Source: Caldicellulosiruptoraceae bacterium PP1
Lineage (GTDB): Bacteria; Bacillota; Thermoanaerobacteria; Caldicellulosiruptorales; Caldicellulosiruptoraceae
Reading direction: 5' to 3'
DNA length: 64,000 nucleotides
Assembly: GCA_041320695.1 (NCBI GenBank)
Contig: JBGGOQ010000007.1
Coordinates: forward strand, 27,096-91,095
Both the position numbers and the translations under genes were made by a program. This document shows positions 18,906-29,600 of the stretch, piece by piece. Positions within the stretch are counted from its first letter, which is position 1; every line of letters begins with the position of its first letter. Below the pieces are notes generated by a model. It searched no databases, was not told the origin of the DNA, and saw nothing but the letters and a program-made list of their open reading frames with translations.

Positions 18906-20022
18906 ATAAACACAATAATATATTTAAATATTTATTCCTCTATATTATTTCTCTTTACTCTTATTTCTCAGTTAATGTTTATATATCAACGGGTACAATA
19001 TCCAAAGAAGATGATAGTATTATATCTAACTGTTAAAAAATTAAGAAACATAGACAAACTATTTTTGAATATAAGACACTTAGTTGAATAGCTGTTTGGA
19101 ATACGTATTACTTAATTATGGAGTAATTTTTTTACTTGTTACATTTAAATCTGATGATAAATATTTAAATCCTAATTATATTTTTGGAAGGTTTATAAAA
19201 GTGCTTAGCGAAATAGTTGGAATAAGCTTACCATCATATATAGAGAATTTAAATTGAATGATCATATTTGAAACATGGGTAAAAATTATTTATTTTATCT
19301 TAATGGGTATCTTTATTGTTGATTATCTATTAAATAATGAAGATAAAATTAAAAATTAGATTAATAAGATTTAGCTAAGAATTTTATTTTAATTTAATCC
19401 ATAATTAATGAATATACAATAATATAAATAAAAATTTATATTTATATTAATTATATTTTTTCTTGAGCAAGTAGATAAAACCGCAATTATTTTTCTATGA
19501 GAATAGAATTGCTATAAAATTATTGTATTATGTATTAATGTTTATTTTATAAAAGAATATTTATCAAGTGTTAGTATTGTTTTTGATAATACTACTCTTT
19601 TATTTTTCTATTGGTCATAGAGAAATAGAAAAATTAGTAGAAAACTTTTTTTATATTATTCTATACATTTGCTTAATTGATTTAGATATAATTTAACTTA
19701 TTAAATTTCATATCCAAATTTTATCCCTCATTTTTAGTAATTTGTCTATACTTGCTAAATAATATTTTAAATAATCATTTTTCAGTATCAAATCATTATA
19801 CATATAAAATTATTAAAACTATGCCATTTATACAATTTTTTTAATTTTAATTAAATACAAGTAGAAATTAAACAATACAAGTTTAATATATTTAGTTTAA
19901 TATATATAAAGGTATAAACCTCTAATTGTAGAATATTTAAAAAAACTATTGGAGGATACCTATTAATGTTTAATAACTCAAGCTAAAATATTTCATTATT
20001 GAAAAGGAAAGGGGTGTAAACA
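18906..20022. other. Degenerate region with membrane-protein fragments
   Basis: More than 1.1 kb without an intact gene. Readable pieces include 19096-19257 (plus strand, 53 codons with a hydrophobic start and DDKYLNPNYIFGRFIKVLSE) and a 33-codon hydrophobic ORF at 19258-19359 (MIIFETWVKIIYFILMGIF). These look like parts of an eroded ABC-2-type or similar permease. From 19360 to 20022 I see only AT-rich sequence and an imperfect hairpin at 19592-19640. Confidence 0.4.
19881..19905. promoter_or_regulatory. Direct repeats upstream of the GntR/LacI regulator gene
   Basis: GTTTAATATAT occurs twice with a 14-bp period (19881-19891 and 19895-19905), about 120 bp before the regulator start. It could be an operator or chance in AT-rich DNA. 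Confidence 0.25.
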
Positions 20023-21165
20023 ATTAGCTATAAATATGATATTATTGTCGACTATCTGATGGAGCTGATATATAACAATAATAGTAAAAAATTACCAAGT
20101 GAAATTGAACTTATGAGAAAATTTAATGTAAGTCGGCAAACAATTAGAAAAGCATATGATATTTTAAAGGAAAAAGGCTTTATCAATTCAAAACAAGGCA
20201 GAGGTTATTTTAAAGTTGAAAATATATATAACTCTAAAATAAATAAAAAAGACACTATTGCAATAATACTACCATTTTATAATAATTACATTTTTCCTGA
20301 AATATTACAAGGAATTCAGGATGAATTAGAGGATTATTACCTTTATATAAGGGGAACAAATAATTCGGTCATAAATGAAACAAAAATAATAAAAGAAATC
20401 TCTGAAAATGATTTTATTAAAGGAATTATAATTGAACCTACGCTTGATATGGTTGAAAGAGACTATGAACAGATAAAAATATGGAACAAATTAACCAACA
20501 GGCAAGTTCCAATAGTAACAATTGATAGTTATTACAAATTTATTGATAATTCATATGTTATTTTAGACGATCATTATGGTATGAAGCTAGCAATAGAATT
20601 TCTAGTAAATTTGAATCATAAAGTGATTGGGGGTATATTCCCAATAACAAGGGTTACAGGAATAAGAAGAAAAGAAGGATATAGATATTATCTGAAAAAA
20701 TATGGTATTTATGATATTAAATATGAATTAGATATAGAAAATATTATGGCAAATAATAACGAATATTTGAACATATCAAATGCTACAGAAATAGAAAACC
20801 AAATTCAACAATGCTTTGAATATCCAATAGATTTTCTAAAATATTGTCTAAAAAATATATTAAATGATTTAAATAAAGCAACAGCATGGATATGTTTTAA
20901 CGATATGATAGCGTTAATATTAATAGATGCTTTAAGAGAAAAAGGATTAAGTGTACCAAATGATGTTTCAGTTATTGGATTTGATGATTCTATTTTTTCA
21001 AATATTTCAGAAATTAAACTTACGACAATTTGGCATCCTAAATATTTTATGGGTAAAAAAGCTGGTCAAATTTTAAAAAAGTTATTATCAAAAAGAATTA
21101 CAAAAGAAAAAGAAATAATAAAGCCAAGATTAATTATTCGAGATTCTGCAGCAAAAAATATTTAA
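20023..21165 (+). CDS. GntR-type HTH / LacI-type sensor transcriptional regulator
   Basis: AraR-like hybrid repressor of about 380 residues. An N-terminal GntR winged helix (KLPSEIELMRKFNVSRQTIR, then GFINSKQGRGYF) is fused to a periplasmic-binding-protein-like sugar sensor (AIILPFYNNYIFPEILQGI, VIGFDDSIFSN, LTTIWHP). The first in-frame ATG (20059) would cut the first helix. In-frame codons for SYKYDIIVDYLMELI precede it and the frame opens after a stop at 20017. The strong ribosome site GGAAAGGGGTG (about 20006-20016) points to ATT at 20023 as the start, a rare initiation codon. It is 34 bp upstream of a sugar-binding protein and likely controls the downstream operon. Confidence 0.85.
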   Translation: MSYKYDIIVDYLMELIYNNNSKKLPSEIELMRKFNVSRQTIRKAYDILKEKGFINSKQGRGYFKVENIYNSKINKKDTIAIILPFYNNYIFPEILQGIQDELEDYYLYIRGTNNSVINETKIIKEISENDFIKGIIIEPTLDMVERDYEQIKIWNKLTNRQVPIVTIDSYYKFIDNSYVILDDHYGMKLAIEFLVNLNHKVIGGIFPITRVTGIRRKEGYRYYLKKYGIYDIKYELDIENIMANNNEYLNISNATEIENQIQQCFEYPIDFLKYCLKNILNDLNKATAWICFNDMIALILIDALREKGLSVPNDVSVIGFDDSIFSNISEIKLTTIWHPKYFMGKKAGQILKKLLSKRITKEKEIIKPRLIIRDSAAKNI

Positions 21166-21199
21166 ATAATTATAAAAGATATTAAAGGAGGAAAACACT

Positions 21200-22519
21200 A
21201 TGATAAAGTTTAGAAAAATTTTTATAGAGTTAATTATATCTTCATTAATAATTTCTTTAATTGTGCACCCAATAAATGTGCAAAGTGCAAATAGTAGTAC
21301 AAAATCAAAATTAATAACAGTTTGGGGTTGGCCTGCTGCAGACAGTGCTTTTAATTCAGTAATAAAAGGATTTAATAAAGCTTATCCAAATGTAAAGGTT
21401 AAAATAGTAATGATGGCTACTGCTGATGTTCATAATAAATTATTAAGTTCATTAGCAGCTAAAGCAGGTGCCCCTGATGTTAGCATGATTGAAAATGCAC
21501 AAATAGGCAAGTTTAAATCAACAGGTGGCTTAGAAAACCTATTAGTAAAACCATATAATGCAATAGAGTTGAAAAATCAATTTGTTCCATATGCATGGAG
21601 TGAAGCTTTAACTAATGATAATAGACTAATTGGGTTGCCATGGGATATCGGTCCATGCACATTATTTTATAGAAAAGATATTTTTAAAAAGGCAGGACTT
21701 CCAACAGAGCCAGAAAAAGTAGCTAAGTTGTTAAATACATGGGATAATTTTATTGAAGCAGGAAAGAAGATTGTAAAAAGTAATAATAAAGTATGGATGA
21801 TGAGCAATGCAATAAATTTAATTGATATTTATTTTGGAGCTAGTTCAAGACATAATTTTTATGATAGTTCATATAACTTTATACTAAAAAAAGATGAGGT
21901 AGTAAAAGTATTAGACATTGCAAAAAAAATAAGAAATAACAAATTAGATGCAAAGGTTAATTTATGGACTCCTGAATGGCAAGCAATGTTAAAAGATGGG
22001 AAAATAGCAGTTGAAATAGTAGGTTCTTGGTTTGGTGGTTTCTTAAAAAGCTGGATTGCTCCTCAATCTAAAGGAGTATGGGGAGTTACTTATGTGCCAG
22101 AAAATGCGGCTTATAATTGGGGTGGCTCATTCTTAGCAATTCCATCACAAAGTAAAAATAAAAATGAAGCATGGAGTTTTATCAAATATTGTCTTGCAGA
22201 TAAAAATTCTCAAAATACTATGTTTAAAACTGTTGATTATTTTCCCGCTTATATTCCAGCTTGGGATGATGATATGTACAAAGAAAAAGATCCATATTTT
22301 GATAATCAACAAACAAAATTGTTATGGATAGATATAGCTAAAAAAATAAAAAATATACATGTCACCAAATTAGACCCGATTGTTGCTCAAACATTAAATG
22401 AAGAAGCTACAAAAGCAATAAATCAAAATATTAATTCATCGGTTGTTGTTGATAATGCCTTTAAACGAATTGAACAACAGACTAAACAAGATATCAAAAC
22501 TCTAAAAAACCAAAAATAA
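21200..22519 (+). CDS. Extracellular sugar-binding protein of an ABC transporter
   Basis: A 439-residue family-1 solute-binding protein. The N-terminal signal peptide (IELIISSLIISLIVHPINV, then QSANSS) has no lipobox Cys, so it is not an obvious lipoprotein. Typical features are TVWGWPAADSAFNSVIKGFN near the mature start, LPWDIGPCTLFYRKDIFKKAG, and the late GGSFLAIPSQSKNKNEAWSF. Ribosome site AAAGGAGG precedes the ATG. It is followed by two permeases and a GH42 enzyme, which suggests a galactoside as ligand. An intercistronic hairpin separates it from the permeases. Confidence 0.92.
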   Translation: MIKFRKIFIELIISSLIISLIVHPINVQSANSSTKSKLITVWGWPAADSAFNSVIKGFNKAYPNVKVKIVMMATADVHNKLLSSLAAKAGAPDVSMIENAQIGKFKSTGGLENLLVKPYNAIELKNQFVPYAWSEALTNDNRLIGLPWDIGPCTLFYRKDIFKKAGLPTEPEKVAKLLNTWDNFIEAGKKIVKSNNKVWMMSNAINLIDIYFGASSRHNFYDSSYNFILKKDEVVKVLDIAKKIRNNKLDAKVNLWTPEWQAMLKDGKIAVEIVGSWFGGFLKSWIAPQSKGVWGVTYVPENAAYNWGGSFLAIPSQSKNKNEAWSFIKYCLADKNSQNTMFKTVDYFPAYIPAWDDDMYKEKDPYFDNQQTKLLWIDIAKKIKNIHVTKLDPIVAQTLNEEATKAINQNINSSVVVDNAFKRIEQQTKQDIKTLKNQK

Positions 22520-22560
22520 TTAATAATGAGCTAATAGTTTTAACTTGATTTTCTAAAAAA

Positions 22561-22583
22561 AGAGCTAGGTAAAACCTAGCTCT
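22561..22583 (+). promoter_or_regulatory. Intercistronic hairpin after the binding-protein gene
   Basis: Perfect 10-bp stem AGAGCTAGGT / ACCTAGCTCT with an AAA loop, followed by AATAATTTAA and not by a U-run. It probably protects the 3' end of the binding-protein message or partly terminates, giving more binding protein than permease. Confidence 0.7.
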
Positions 22584-22635
22584 AATAATTTAATATATAT
22601 AAAGTCTATTTTTTGTGAAAGGAGTAAACAATTTA

Positions 22636-23532
22636 ATGAATAGACTATTAATAAAATCTATTATTAAAAATAGATATGCTTATTTATATATATCGCCATT
22701 TTATATATTATTTGCAATATTTGGTGCTTTTCCAATTGGTTATGCTTTATATTTAAGTTTTTTCGAATGGGATGGAATATCAGAAAGAATTTATATAGGT
22801 TTTACAAACTACATAAATATATTTTCTGATAATTTATTTTGGAAATCTATTTTAAATACTGTTATAATGGCTGTTTTAGCACATATACCTATGTTGTTTT
22901 TAGCATTATTAATTGCTTTTTTAATAAATACAAATTTAGTAAATAAATTTTTTAAAGAATTATTACGAACATTATATTTTATGCCAATTATAACATCATC
23001 TGTAGCAGTAGCCTTAGTATTTATGACTTTATACGGCCAACAATATGGATTAATAAATAGTATATTGAAAATAATTGGCATCTCACCAATTGATTGGTGG
23101 GGAGGAAGTGGCTTTTTTATTAAACCAGCAATTATAATTTTATTTATTTGGCGTTGGATAGGTTGGAATATGGTTATTTATTTAGCTGGTTTTCAAAGTA
23201 TACCTAGTGACCTATATGAAGCGGCAGAAATAGACGGAGCCACTAAAATTAGAGTTTTTTTTAGTATTGCTTTGCCAATAATCAAACCAATTATTCTTTA
23301 TACTGTTATTATGTCTACAATTGGTGGTCTAACTATGTTTGAAGAACCTTTTATGCTTGTGGGAACTTCTGGTGGTACAAATTCAGAAGGTTTAACAATG
23401 TCATTGTACTTATATAGCCAAGCATTTGAATTTTCCCATTTTGGCTATGCATCAGCCTTTGGATTTTTAATTAGTTTAATAATTTTTTTATTTTCAATTA
23501 TAAATTTAAAATTGTTTAGAACAGAGAGGTGA
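22636..23532 (+). CDS. ABC sugar transporter permease, MalF type
   Basis: A 298-residue inner-membrane permease with six predicted membrane segments, the first being YAYLYISPFYILFAIFGAFP. The cytoplasmic EAA loop that contacts the ATPase reads EAAEIDGATKIRVFFSIALP. Ribosome site AAAGGAG (22618-22624) supports the ATG at 22636; the upstream GTG at 22615 abuts that site. It pairs with the permease starting 7 bp downstream. No ATPase gene is in the operon. Confidence 0.93.
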   Translation: MNRLLIKSIIKNRYAYLYISPFYILFAIFGAFPIGYALYLSFFEWDGISERIYIGFTNYINIFSDNLFWKSILNTVIMAVLAHIPMLFLALLIAFLINTNLVNKFFKELLRTLYFMPIITSSVAVALVFMTLYGQQYGLINSILKIIGISPIDWWGGSGFFIKPAIIILFIWRWIGWNMVIYLAGFQSIPSDLYEAAEIDGATKIRVFFSIALPIIKPIILYTVIMSTIGGLTMFEEPFMLVGTSGGTNSEGLTMSLYLYSQAFEFSHFGYASAFGFLISLIIFLFSIINLKLFRTER

Positions 23533-23539
23533 TAAATTT

Positions 23540-24358
23540 ATGAAAAAAGTATTAACAAATTTAGTATTATTTATTGGTGCAATAATAATGATTTTCCCTT
23601 TTTATTGGATGATTATTTTATCGACACATTCTTCACAAGAAATTTTTTCATTCCCACCTCCATTGCTTTTTGGAAAAAATTTATTAAAAAATATGGAAGT
23701 CTTAATTAATACTTTACCTTTAATAAAAAATTTTATAAATAGTTGTATTGTAGCATTTTCTTCGGTTGTACTTGTATTGTTTTTTTGCTCAATGGCTGGC
23801 TATGCTTTTGCTATGTATGATTTTCCTGGCAAAAACGCTTTATTTTTAATTTTATTAGCTTCTATGATGATACCAAGTATAATGACAATTGTTCCCTGGT
23901 TTATAATGATGACTCAGTTTGGTTGGGTCAACAAATTTTGGGGACTAATTATTCCTGGTGCTGCCAATGCATTTGGTATATTTTGGATGAGACAATACTG
24001 TGAAACTGTTGTTTCAAAACAATTGATAGAAGCTGCTCAAATAGATGGTTGTCCAGAATTTAAATTATATTTTAAAATAATAATGCCAATATTGCAACCA
24101 GGAATGGCTGCACTTGGTATATATACTTTTATAAATAATTGGAATAATTTTATGGGTCCATTACTTATATTAAAAGACCCAGAATATTTTACTTTACCAG
24201 TAGCTTTAAGTGCTTTAAAAGGTGATCCAACCAGAGGATACGATTACGGAGTATTAATGGCTGGAACAATGGTAGCTGTTATTCCTATCTTGATAATTTA
24301 TATTCTATTTTCAAAATACATAATTGCAGGTATGACAGCAGGAGCACTTAAAGAGTAA
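23540..24358 (+). CDS. ABC sugar transporter permease, MalG type
   Basis: A 272-residue permease with six membrane segments, the EAA loop EAAQIDGCPEFKLYFKIIMP and the typical C terminus YIIAGMTAGALKE. It is the partner of the MalF-type permease ending at 23532, and lies 41 bp upstream of the GH42 start within the same operon. Confidence 0.93.
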   Translation: MKKVLTNLVLFIGAIIMIFPFYWMIILSTHSSQEIFSFPPPLLFGKNLLKNMEVLINTLPLIKNFINSCIVAFSSVVLVLFFCSMAGYAFAMYDFPGKNALFLILLASMMIPSIMTIVPWFIMMTQFGWVNKFWGLIIPGAANAFGIFWMRQYCETVVSKQLIEAAQIDGCPEFKLYFKIIMPILQPGMAALGIYTFINNWNNFMGPLLILKDPEYFTLPVALSALKGDPTRGYDYGVLMAGTMVAVIPILIIYILFSKYIIAGMTAGALKE

Positions 24359-24399
24359 CATAAATCATATTGCAAATAATATTTCAGGAAGGTGATATT

Positions 24400-26391
24400 A
24401 TGTTTTTTGGTGTTGACTACTACCCAGAGCATTGGGAAGAGGAAAGATGGGAAACTGATGCCAAGCTTATGAAGGAAGCTCAGATTAATGTTGTAAGGCT
24501 TGCTGAGTTTGCTTGGTGTAGATTAGAAAAAGAAGAAGGTGTATTTGATTTTGATTGGCTTGATAAGGCTATAGAAATTTTGTCTAAGTATGGTATTAAA
24601 GTAATATTAGGAACTCCCTCGGCAGCACTTCCAAGATGGTTACAGGAAAAATATCCTGAGGTATTGGCTGCAGATTTTGAAGGGAAAAGATTTTCATATG
24701 GTGGACGAAGAGATTACTGCCCCAATAGCAAGATATTAAGATATTATTTAGAGAGAATTGTAACCAAGTTAGCTCAAAGATATGGAAATAATCCAAATGT
24801 TATAGGTTGGCAGATAGACAATGAATTAGGCGGAGAAAATAGTGCTTGCCACTGTGAAAACTGTGAAAATGAGTTCAAAAGTTGGGTAAAGAAAAAGTAT
24901 AAAACTATTGAAAACTTAAATAAAGAATGGGGACTTGTCTTTTGGTCACATGAACTATCTTCTTTTGAAGAAGTTTTTATTCCAAGAAAAGCTGTATCAG
25001 CACATAATCCATCATTGCTATTAAATTATAAAAGGTTTATGTCAGATAGCTTTATAAATTTTGCTAAGTTTCAAACTGACATTCTAAAAAGATATATTAG
25101 TGAGAATCAAATAATTACCCATAATTTTATGGGTGCTTTTGATGAAATAGATTATCACAAATTAGGTTCTTTAGTTGATGTTGTTGGATATGACTGCTAT
25201 CATGCTGGTTTTTGGGCTCCACCACCAAAATGGTCTGATGTATCATTCCATAACAGCATAATGAAAGGTTTGAAAAATAAAAATTTCTGGATGATAGAAC
25301 AACAAAGTGGAGCTGGTGGATGGCAGATTATTGGTGATAACCCACGACCAGGTGAAATTAAGCTTTGGTCATATCATTCCATAGCTGAAGGAGCTGATGC
25401 TTTGATCTATTTCAGATGGAGGACTGCTACATTTGGAATGGAAGAGTATTGGCATGGAGTACTTGATCATGATGGAGTTCCAAGAAGAAGATATCAAGAG
25501 GTTCAAAAAGTAGGGCAAGAACTAAAAAATATAGGCAATATAATAGAAAATACTAATATAAAAACTGACATAGCAATACTTAGGAGCTATGATAACTCAT
25601 GGGTATTCAAAATACAGCCTCATAATAAGGCTTTGAATTATAACAATGTTTCTTCAATGTTTTATAAAGCTTTTAGAAAGCAAAACTATATGGTTGATAC
25701 AATTTTTGAAGATGCTGACTTTTCAAAGTATAAGGTGATTGTCGCACCACTACTTATAATGCCAAGTAGCAAATTAGTTGAAAAATTATATGATTTTGCA
25801 AAGAATGGCGGTAGGCTAATTTTATCATACAGAAGTGGTGTTAAAGACATTGAAAACAAAATACTTAAGATACAGCCTCCAGGTCCATTCAAGGAATTGA
25901 TTGGGGCAGAGGTTTTTGAATATGATGCATTTTTCAGCAGAAAAAATAGTATTTCATCTGATATTATTGCCTGCAGTTCTAATGTAGACCTTTGGGCAGA
26001 TATTTTAGAAACTAATACAGCAAAGCCTTTAGCATATTATAAAGATGATTACATGAAGGATAAGATAGCGATAACAGAAAATAGCTTTGGTAATGGTAAG
26101 GTTTATTATATAGGCAGTATGCCTAATGATGAATTTCTGAAGAAATTATCCAATTATATCTTAAAAGATACCGATATAAAGCCAATATATCAGAATATAT
26201 TAGAGAATATAGTATTTACAGAAAGGTATGCAGAAAACTATAAACTTACGTTCATTTTGAATTATGAAAACAAGGAATATGAAATAGATAATAGCTTTAT
26301 AGATGGCTATGATATAATTACAAATGAACAATATGGAGAAAAGATAAAACTAAAGCCTTTTGATGTAAAGATTATAAAAACTAATTTATAG
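24400..26391 (+). CDS. Beta-galactosidase, GH42 family
   Basis: A 663-residue retaining beta-galactosidase without signal peptide, so it acts in the cytoplasm on imported galactosides. The N-terminal MFFGVDYYPEHWEEERWETD is the family hallmark. The acid/base is E142 (WQIDNELGG) and the nucleophile about E300 (WMIEQQSGAG). A Cys cluster (CHCENCENEF) next to the acid/base would bind zinc. The C-terminal trimerisation and beta domains are present. The frame opens at 24370, but CAGGAAGGTGAT (24386-24397) supports the ATG at 24400. It is the last gene of the operon. A near-identical copy of its 5' end lies at 18022. Confidence 0.95.
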   Translation: MFFGVDYYPEHWEEERWETDAKLMKEAQINVVRLAEFAWCRLEKEEGVFDFDWLDKAIEILSKYGIKVILGTPSAALPRWLQEKYPEVLAADFEGKRFSYGGRRDYCPNSKILRYYLERIVTKLAQRYGNNPNVIGWQIDNELGGENSACHCENCENEFKSWVKKKYKTIENLNKEWGLVFWSHELSSFEEVFIPRKAVSAHNPSLLLNYKRFMSDSFINFAKFQTDILKRYISENQIITHNFMGAFDEIDYHKLGSLVDVVGYDCYHAGFWAPPPKWSDVSFHNSIMKGLKNKNFWMIEQQSGAGGWQIIGDNPRPGEIKLWSYHSIAEGADALIYFRWRTATFGMEEYWHGVLDHDGVPRRRYQEVQKVGQELKNIGNIIENTNIKTDIAILRSYDNSWVFKIQPHNKALNYNNVSSMFYKAFRKQNYMVDTIFEDADFSKYKVIVAPLLIMPSSKLVEKLYDFAKNGGRLILSYRSGVKDIENKILKIQPPGPFKELIGAEVFEYDAFFSRKNSISSDIIACSSNVDLWADILETNTAKPLAYYKDDYMKDKIAITENSFGNGKVYYIGSMPNDEFLKKLSNYILKDTDIKPIYQNILENIVFTERYAENYKLTFILNYENKEYEIDNSFIDGYDIITNEQYGEKIKLKPFDVKIIKTNL

Positions 26392-26455
26392 CTTAACGTG
26401 GCAAGACATCTTTTGAAATAAGAAAAATATAGAAGCAAATTCGAAAAGAAAGAAA

Positions 26456-26590
26456 TATTTATTTAATACATTACACTGGTTCCAAACAGGGGAAGAAGGA
26501 GCAATTATTTCTGAGTTCTCAACATGAAATTCTGATGAGATTGATATATTTACAGATGCAAGGATTAAGAGAATACAAGTAATAGAATAG
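26456..26590 (+). pseudogene. C-terminal remnant of a D-lyxose/D-mannose isomerase-like cupin gene
   Basis: In one frame, HWFQTGEEGAIISEFST, a stop (TGA at 26525), then NSDEIDIFTDARIKRIQVIE and a stop at 26588. This resembles the C-terminal cupin end of D-lyxose ketol-isomerases. The rest of the gene is absent. Such an enzyme would convert mannose to fructose and fits the adjacent GH38 gene. Identification is from memory of the family motif only. Confidence 0.55.
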
Positions 26591-26634
26591 ACACTAAGAA
26601 TATTATAGGTTATATGCTCTTATGAATTATCATA

Positions 26635-26672
26635 GAGGCTATCCAAAGAAAATAGGATAGCCTCAACTTTTA
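26635..26672. terminator. Terminator between convergent genes
   Basis: Perfect 10-bp stem GAGGCTATCC / GGATAGCCTC (26635-26644, 26655-26664), followed by AACTTTT on the plus strand. It lies between the plus-strand GH42 operon and the minus-strand GH38 gene. Confidence 0.7.
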
Positions 26673-26687
26673 CAAGGGGATTTACTT

Positions 26688-29600
26688 TTATTTATTAAAC
26701 ATAACCTTAATTGTTTTAATTTCAAATGGTTTAAAATCTACCAATATATTATTCTGGCTAACTTCTAACTTTGAAGTAATATTTTCCAACATATCACATT
26801 CGAATGCTTCTTTAATATTATCCCATAAAGTTATTTTTGTGCTTTCCCTTCTATTAAAGCATTCATATAGCCTTAATATGATAGAATTATCATCTTCCGC
26901 TTTTTTTACTACCTCGACTACAATATTATTCTTATCAACCGATATAAATGAGTTTGTATTTGGTAGAATACCTTTCTGTTTATCTTTTATAATACAATAA
27001 ACTGGAGTATTCAATGAATACGCCATTTGGTGAGTATTACCTTCTTTCCAATTTCCTATATGAGGATATAACGAATAAGTAAAATAATGTTCTTCTCTAT
27101 CTGCTTCCTTATTTGGTTCAATACCAGATTTTATTAAAGTTAAACCGATCTCATTATCTATTACACTATGGCCGTATTTTGAATCATTTAATAATGAGAC
27201 CCCATAATTGTCCTCAGAAATATCAACCCATTTATGACCAACAGATTCAAATCTTGCAATATCCCATGTAGTATTGAGATGTGTTGGCCTTTCAATGTTT
27301 CCATATTGAATATCGAAAGTTGCTTTTGTCGCATTTATATCTAATGGGAACAAAACTTTAAGTAAAGTTTGATCTTCTTTCCAGTTTATATATGTTTTAA
27401 AATCAATTCTTGGTATATCGTTGTATAAAATTATATCTTGTTCTATTATTGAATCTTTATATTCTCTATTTACTCTTAAAACTATTCTTATTGGGCCATT
27501 TTCGATAATCTTTATAGATTTTATATCATCTATAATCCAGAATTTTTCTCTATAATAAAAATCAATATCCCAGTTATCAAAATTCATTGGCTTATCCTCA
27601 TATGCAACAAACAGATTTCCTTTTTTATTCTTTTTAAGTATTTGTCTATTACACCTTTTATCCAAAATATTATTGATATTTCCGTATTCATCTAATGTTA
27701 CTTTAAAATATCTATTTTCTAACACATTAGAATTAATAATGAAACTATTATCAGATTGTTTTAAACTTCCTTCAATAATTTTAAATAATTTATAACCTTT
27801 AGCTGGGATATTTTGAGCATAAAAGATATATTTATTATCGTTTGTTTGTTGTACGTAATATTTATTGCCATCCATGTCTTCTAAATAAAATTCGCCAAGT
27901 GAATGATATTCAAAATCAACAATTTCATTACGTGTAAAAGATAGAGTATTAAATACCACTAATGATCTATAAGAAATATCTATTTTACTACAAATATAAT
28001 CTATCGAATTTTTAAGTATATTCTTGCTTATCTCTTGAGCTTGTAAATATTGTATTTTTGAATCCTCATAAACTTCCTTAATCGATGAACCAGGTAAGAT
28101 ATCATGAAATTGATTCAGTAATAATATTTTCCAGCCATTATTTAAATCATCTTGTGGATAAGGTATTCCTAAATATGAAGCAATAGAAGCTAAAAATTCT
28201 GCATCTTGATACATTATTTCTGATGTTCGATTAAATTTTTTATTTCTTGACATAGAAGTATATGTACCTCTATGATATTCTAAATATAGTTCACCAACCC
28301 ATTTAGGTAGATATTTATTATTATTAATATTTTGTTCTAATTGTTCAAAATACTCTTTTAATGTTCCAAGTTTAACTTTTGGGATATTAGCAATTCCATT
28401 TTTCATTCTTTTTGCATTTTCTAACATTTCACGAGTTGGTCCACCACCACCATCACCATATCCATAAGCTATAAGAACATTATTATTAATATTTTTTTGT
28501 TGATATCTTTCCCAAGCACCCAATACCTGTGAGGGATTTATTATACCATTGTAAGTAGTCATATGCCATTTATCCTTATAATCCTTAGTTGATATAAAGT
28601 AAGTCAATATTTCTGTTCCATCAATTCCTTGCCATAAAAATGTGTCATACGGGAACTTGTTAAATTGATTCCAACTTATTTTTGTAGTTACAAAATAATC
28701 AATTCCACTTTTTTTAAGAATTTGTGGCAAAGCAGCACTATAACCAAACACATCAGGCAACCAAAGAATTTTGTTATCAACATTAAATTCTTTTTTGAAA
28801 AAACGTTTACCAAATAAAATCTGCCTAATTAGTGATTCACCTGATGTTACATTACAATCTGCTTCTAACCACATTGAGCCTTCGGGTTCCCATTTTCCTT
28901 CTTTTATTTTTTGTTTTATTCTTTCATAAACCTCAGGATAATCCTCCTTAATAAATTGATATAGCTGCGGCTGGCTTGACATAAATCTATATTCAGGATA
29001 TTCATCCATCAACTTTAATACAGATAAAAAACTTCTCAATGCTTTTTGACGAGTTTGACTCAAACGCCATAACCATGCCACATCAATATGTGTATGCCCA
29101 ATACAGGTAGCAATAATGTTTTCATGGGCTTTGTTATTTTTATAAAATTCATTATTAATATAATTTTTTGCTTCTAAGACAGATTTAAAGAAATGGTTTG
29201 ATAATGGTTTTCTTAAATCAATTAAATTTATAGTATTATTAACAATCTTTAATATATTATATTTATCTAAACTTTCATCAGGAATAAATTCTAAACTATT
29301 TATTAATACTTCCAGGTCAAAAAATAGGTCCTTCACATCTCTATTAAACTGAGCAATTTCAACAAAAAGCTTTAGCTCTTTATAAAGCATACCTGTATGT
29401 GCATGTAAATCTATTCTTATATTTTCCCCTTCTACAAAATGCTCACTTAATATTACTTCTCTGTGATTAACATCAATACCTTGTATCATATTGCCATTTA
29501 AGAATAGTATAAATTGTGGGTTTATTGCATCCCAACCATCAGTATCTGTATAAATTAAAAGTGCTAAATCTTTATTTTCTAATATCTTTGGAATTTTGAA

